Origin: Pseudofabraea citricarpa
Lineage: Eukaryota; Ascomycota; Leotiomycetes; Helotiales; Dermateaceae
DNA length: 64,000 nt
Reading direction: 5' to 3'
NCBI GenBank assembly: GCA_029641185.1
Contig: JAPWGK010000020.1
Location: 496,001-560,000, forward strand
The notes below the pieces were generated by a model. That model had not been told where the DNA came from, did not search any database, and worked only from the letters and a program-made list of their open reading frames with translations. Of the stretch, positions 59,546-64,000 are shown in pieces (within the stretch, counting starts at the first letter, position 1; every line of letters starts with the position of its first letter). A program made the position numbers and the translations under genes.

Positions 59546-60917
59546 ATGGGTTCAATGCTCAAAATCACGTCTGTCCTCGTAGCTGTGGTCGCAACACTTG
59601 TTCGAGCTCGTGCTGTGGAGCACAATTCAGTAACACGCCAAGAGCCAGCAATTATTCCACGAAAATGGATTGTTAGCCTCAAGTCTGATTTGGCAAAGCG
59701 AGAGGTTGATGCACATTTGGAATGGGTGACTTCGGTCCACAAGAGAAGCCTCTCTAGCCTGGAGACGGCTGGGGTACAGAATTCCTTCGCCATTGGTGAT
59801 TTTCATGGCTACAGCGGCGAGTTCGAGGACGAGGCAATTGCTGAAATCCAGGGCAAATCCGAAGTACGTATACTTAGCTAGTCGTCATATTCTTTTGAAA
59901 AAGCAATGTTAAGAACTTATTTCTAGGTCGTCGCTATTGAACCTGACCGCGAAGTGTTCCTGACTGCCCTCACTGAGGCAGTCAATCAGACATGGGGTTT
60001 GGGGAGCATTTCTTCACGCGCCCAACTATCTAGCACTGATATAGAGCATCAGACCTATACTTACGACGATAGCGCTGGTACGGGCACTTTCGCCTATGTA
60101 CTTGACTCAGGAATCCGCATCTCACACCCTGACTTCCAGGGACGGGCAATCAAAGGCCACAACGTGTGGCCTGAAGTTGAATTCGATGATGATTTTGGTC
60201 ATGGAACGCACGTTGCTGGCACTGTCGGGTCATCTAGATTTGGAGTAGCGAAGAATTGTACAATCGTTGACGTGAAAACGACTCGCGTGGTTTACACTAC
60301 TATCGCCAAAATTATTGAGGCGCTCGATTGGACTGCAAATAATATAACAAACACTCCAGGAAGGGCAGGTCGGTCTGTAATCAGCATGAGTCTAGGTAGG
60401 TAAAACTTGGACAGGGATTTCTCACAAGACTTAGATGGAATGGCTAACCTCACTTTGAATAGCAACCACTTTTTCCGAGGCATTAAATACAGCGGTGGAC
60501 TCAACAACAGGTTTGGGTATATTTGTTGTAGTTGGCGCTGGAAATGATGGGAAAGACGCCTCAATTAAATCACCAGCAAGTGCCGCGACAGCTTTTACAG
60601 CTGGTGCGATCGATATCACTAATACAAAGCCAACTTGGAGTAATTATGGACCCGCAGTAGATGTATTTGCTCCTGGCGTGGACGTTAGATCAACTTCTCT
60701 TTATCAAGATGGAACTGAGCTGCTTAGTGGAACTTCAATGGCTACGCCTCATATCTCGGGTCTGGCGCTATATCTCAAAGCGCTGGAAGGTTCCTCTCTC
60801 GACTCTCCGGCAGCAATCGGAGCTCACATCAAGGCACTAGCGACTAAGGACGTTATTATTAATGTTGGGGATGGTAGTCCGAATCTGTTGGCATATAATG
60901 GAAATGGTCGTCGTTGA
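59546..60917 (+). CDS. Subtilisin-like serine protease (S8, proteinase K type)
   Basis: Exons 59546-59863, 59927-60395 and 60463-60917; 413 aa. A signal peptide (SMLKITSVLVAVVATLVRAR) is followed by an inhibitor-I9 propeptide (IPRKWIVSLKSD ... FHGYSGEFEDEAIAEIQ). The catalytic domain has Asp in FAYVLDSGIRISHPDF, His in FGHGTHVAGTVGS, the oxyanion Asn region VVVGAGNDG, and Ser in LLSGTSMATPHISGLALYL. The triad is complete. It is a secreted alkaline protease of the proteinase-K/oryzin group; length and propeptide are normal. It lies just outside the PKS cluster, with no shared motif seen, so it is probably unrelated to the metabolite. Confidence 0.95.
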
Positions 60918-61294
60918 AGCCCCCTCGCTTCGCTTAGTAAAAGGGGTTGGATATTCTGACTAGCATCACTTACAAGAATCCCCGATATTAGTAACTAATT
61001 TGAAAGGCCAAACAAGTAGCTCAATCATTAGATGACTGCTGGAATTATGCTTCAATTGAAATTGCCTCGAATATTGTGTCCGGCTCATTCTTGGCCCATT
61101 AGCGCGACTGGGTCTCCGATTATACTGCCTAGTATCTATTACCTAGATAAATTGCAAATCCGGAAATGCATTATTCAAAGCCGACAGATTGGATTTCATA
61201 CTTTAAATGACTTAATTATCCCAGACAAAACATGATATATTATTATTTATGCCAGGCAAAGAGCCGCCGTCCTCCGGCAACTTAAGGTCGTTCG
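60918..61294. other. Spacer between convergent protease and GH28-like genes
   Basis: About 375 bp; 3' flanks only. Nothing recognised. Confidence 0.5.
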
Positions 61295-62842
61295 CTAAAC
61301 AAACTTCAAGTCTACAACATGCTCGTTTACATACATTGGGATATAATCAGAAGTCTTATACCATGACGGTTTCCGCATCGTGTCAGATATGATCTGTCCA
61401 TTAATGGTCAAGTTCTGAAACGTGACTCCGCTGATGGTTCGCTCTTCATCATATCCCACTATCGTAGACGGACTCGCGTGTGTGCCGCTATAGCTTAGAT
61501 TTGCGATGGTGACATTCGCGATTCCGCGACCGGGAGAAGTGTTGTACTTCTTGTTATACATGACGCGCATATTTACAAGCTGGCCGAGGCGGAAATCTTC
61601 AACGCGGATGTCTGAAATATGCACGTTGGTGATGAGGTTGCTGTCTCCAGGATTGAGCGTGATGCAGCCTTGGTAATCCATCTGCGGTTCTCGGTGGTCC
61701 AGGATATCAATGTTCTGGAATGTGATATCGTTCATCGTCTCCGGATTATCTGTGTTTCCGTGCGTCCCAACGTTGATTGGGTGTGCCACATCTGCCCAGA
61801 GAATGGAGTTTTGAACAGTGATGTTGCTGGTGTCTCCGTAATAATCCCATCGCTATAATCGGCAGGTCAGCAAAAATTTTGATACGAATGTCACCAAGGC
61901 TTGGAAGGAGGTTCAGCGGAGACAAAGTCGAAAAAAGAAAATACATACATGGCTATAAAGTGCTATGTTGTCGTCGGAATTCCGCATAAATACGCCATCG
62001 ACCAGTACGTTCTTGCTGCAAAACAGATCAATCCCGTCTGCATTTCCAGCCGCGCTGAAGGAGCGCAAATTTTTGATAGTCAGCCCGTCGACTTCCCCCG
62101 CCGAAACCGTGTACCACCTAGGATTAAGAGCAATAACGTCAGAGATCGTGACGGCACTGGAGTATTCAACCAAAATCGTATTGTAAGCGTGCCAGAGAAC
62201 GCCGTGGCCACGGACCGCAGCGTTTGTGACATTTTGGAAGGATACGCCCGCATTGAGGACTCCACCACCAGCAATATATAGTGTTTGGCCACTAGTGACG
62301 TTGACAATATTGCCCGGGACAGTATGTAAGCCAGGTCCAAAGTAGATAATATCGGGATCATCAGCTGATGGCTTATCCGTTTCAATATCGTTGCTCAATA
62401 AATGGACACAGTCGAAAATGTCGTTGTTGACTTCGATTACAAGATTTTGTGGCTTACTCAGTGTGAATAGCAGCTTGTTTCCCCCTCCAATCTCAGGCAC
62501 CATTCCCAATGAATTGGGTCTGATGCGAGCTGAGTTAACTTGCCCTTTGTTGTATGTGACAGAGACTTCGACGGAGCCAGAAAAGTCAAAATAGGCCATG
62601 GACGAGGTGTGTGCAATTCCGGATCCGCTTGTCGTATTGACCTCGTTAAGAGCGACCAAGTATGACTGGAGATCAGTCCAGCTACCATTTGAATGCTTCG
62701 CGCTGATGTTGAAGGCCGAATTGGTGGTAACTCCAGCGGGAATTGGATAAGTGACGATCTGATTTGCAGTTGAGTTAGCCCCATGACAAAAATCAACCGC
62801 CCCCAAAATGAGGACCGTTGTCAAAAGATTGAAAAGAAACAT
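61295..62842 (-). CDS. Secreted GH28-like right-handed beta-helix glycosidase
   Basis: Exons 61949-62842 and 61295-61852 (96-nt intron); 483 aa. The start ATG at 62842 gives a signal peptide (LFNLLTTVLILGAVDFCHG). An N-terminal beta-sandwich-like part precedes a pectin-lyase-type beta-helix with repeating NVT/NIT strands. The active-site-like blocks are SAAGNADGIDLFCSKNVLVD, RNSDDNIALYSH and HPINVGTHGN. These correspond in order to the NTD, DD and GHG motifs of GH28 polygalacturonases but are divergent, as in the GH28/GH49-like group that carries a separate N-terminal domain. It probably cleaves a plant or microbial polysaccharide; pectin is not certain. Heavily N-glycosylated. Confidence 0.85.
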
Positions 62843-63336
62843 GGCGAAGGAGGGATGTGCGAACAAGGGTAAAGATGCAGAAGTCGTACAATTCCACGTT
62901 TCTTTTGTGCACTCATAAAGTCACATTCTCCATTCTTTCGCTCATCGATGCCCGAGACTTGCTCCGGCTTGTATCCACAAAATCGGTAAATCCTCCGTTG
63001 AATACTCCACAACCCCGTATTCCTCGTCCGTACCGCCTTGTATCCTTGAAACCCTCGGCTAAATGCTTTGTACTTTTTAAAATAACCGAATCCCTTTACC
63101 AGCACCAAGCTTCTTTTACTAGTTACTGTAAAACAAGTCGAGCGTAAGTTCGGTGCTTCCTACTCATTTAATCACAAAAGAATGATGGTTATCATGAGTC
63201 AATAATGAGAAAGTCTCCAGAACAAGTAAAAGTTAGCAGTGGTTACTCATTTGGACATGTTGATAATACTTAGACTTAAGGTCTAAGATTGATCTTTAAA
63301 GTTCTTCTAGGCTATTCAAGTATTTATTCGCGCAGC
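62843..63336. other. Intergenic region upstream of the GH28-like gene
   Basis: About 490 bp: promoter of the GH28-like gene (minus strand) and the 3' flank of the aldo/keto reductase gene. No other feature. Confidence 0.5.
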
Positions 63337-64000
63337 TTAATGCTTATCATTCTCCTTCCCTTCATCTGCTAATTTCATGGTTTTTGACTGGACATCCCAT
63401 CCTTCGTCTGGACTTTTGAAAGAGTAGTTTACCCATGGCCCAAGCAGCTTCCTAACGTTAGAAAACAAGGGGAGGTAAGTTGCTATCTCCTCTTCGTTGA
63501 CAACTTCCAAATCTCTGATATCATTAGATCGTGTCCTTGGATCAGCATCACTGGCTGGTCGTAATATACTTGTTATTGACTGAATATTTGAGTCGAGCTC
63601 CTCAACAGAATTCGAGGCTATGATGAGGCTATATCCAGAAGAGTTGTCGGAGCTATTGAAGCACCTTGAGGTGCTGAAGCGCAAGGCCAGGGCTGCCAGA
63701 TTCTCCCCTTGTTCTTCAACCCACAAGGAAGCTGTTCGAACTGCTTGGCGCAACTCCGGGGGAGCTGGGTGCCAATCTCCAAGCGTCCCAATAGGAACAC
63801 CTTGTGAACGTAGAAGGCCAATAACCAACGGACTTGAGCAGAATAAAGTATCCACACCAGCCTCGTGAAGGCGTTGAAAGCCATCTTCCTCCATTCGTGT
63901 ATTTTGTAACGTGAGCTGGCCCCAGCATTGCACGGCGTCTAGAGGAATGCCATAGGTTGAACGAACGAGATCTGAAACCTTTATAAGCTGTTCAATGGCA
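63337..64000 (-). CDS. Aldo/keto reductase (D-arabinose-dehydrogenase-like), 5' part beyond window
   Basis: An open frame runs from the right edge (AIEQLIKVSDLVRSTYGIPL) to the stop at 63337. Features are VQCWGQLTLQN, LHEAGVDTLFCSSPLVIGLL and the cofactor-domain helix GENLAALALRFSTSRC, followed by SLIIASNSVEELDSNIQ. These match the C-terminal half of NAD(P)-dependent aldo/keto reductases of the L-galactose/D-arabinose dehydrogenase (Ara2-like) type. The catalytic Asp/Tyr/Lys region is upstream, outside the window. It is transcribed in the same direction as the GH28-like gene. Partial. Confidence 0.8.
   Translation of the reverse strand, partial: AIEQLIKVSDLVRSTYGIPLDAVQCWGQLTLQNTRMEEDGFQRLHEAGVDTLFCSSPLVIGLLRSQGVPIGTLGDWHPAPPELRQAVRTASLWVEEQGENLAALALRFSTSRCFNSSDNSSGYSLIIASNSVEELDSNIQSITSILRPASDADPRTRSNDIRDLEVVNEEEIATYLPLFSNVRKLLGPWVNYSFKSPDEGWDVQSKTMKLADEGKENDKH

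Noticed and set aside
1..64000. CRISPR arrays, rRNA, intact transposases, bacterial-type operons
   Set aside because: None seen; the window is eukaryotic (fungal) with spliced genes throughout.

Overview
The window is nuclear DNA of a filamentous ascomycete (Pezizomycotina). Genes carry short 43-130 nt introns with GT...AG ends and CTRAC-type branch points, and the gene families (Zn2Cys6 regulator, highly reducing PKS, Dal5-type permease, secreted CAZymes, GMC oxidoreductase) are typical of that group. The style of the secreted proteins suggests Leotiomycetes, but I cannot prove it. Exon models were built by hand. Every complete model listed keeps reading phase across all its introns; the only internal stop is one at codon 2 of a lipocalin-like gene.

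Layout. 1-6236: a GH16 glucanase-type membrane protein (running off the left edge) diverges from a 9-exon gene that fuses an N-terminal dynamin-type GTPase domain to a membrane GT2 glycosyltransferase. 6.4-8.0 kb: decayed coding sequence, possibly HET-like. 8.9-22.1 kb: CrtC/kievitone-hydratase-like secreted protein with a stop at codon 2, DUF1857 protein, GH31 alpha-glucosidase, SET-domain protein, allantoate-type permease, Gfo/Idh/MocA oxidoreductase. 22-32.6 kb: repeat-bearing spacer, then a secreted oxidative group (GMC oxidoreductase, Cys-rich secreted protein, two divergent intradiol dioxygenase paralogues).

33.2-59.0 kb is a biosynthetic gene cluster: Zn2Cys6 regulator, SDR, glutathione transferase, two P450s, a berberine-bridge-type FAD oxidoreductase, an O-methyltransferase and a complete KS-AT-DH-MT-ER-KR-ACP polyketide synthase. 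A near-palindrome CCGA-N6-TCGG (an everted CCG-N8-CGG site, as bound by Zn2Cys6 dimers) occurs six times in the SDR/GST, both P450 and O-methyltransferase promoters. A variant CCGA-N6-CCGG occurs three times, helically phased, in the PKS promoter. This suggests one regulon and marks the functional cluster from SDR to PKS. The enzyme set resembles that of solanapyrone-type clusters (reduced, methylated polyketide or pyrone oxidised by a flavoenzyme), but the product is unknown.

59.5-64 kb: a subtilisin-family protease, a GH28-like beta-helix protein, and the 3' part of an aldo/keto reductase cut by the right edge.
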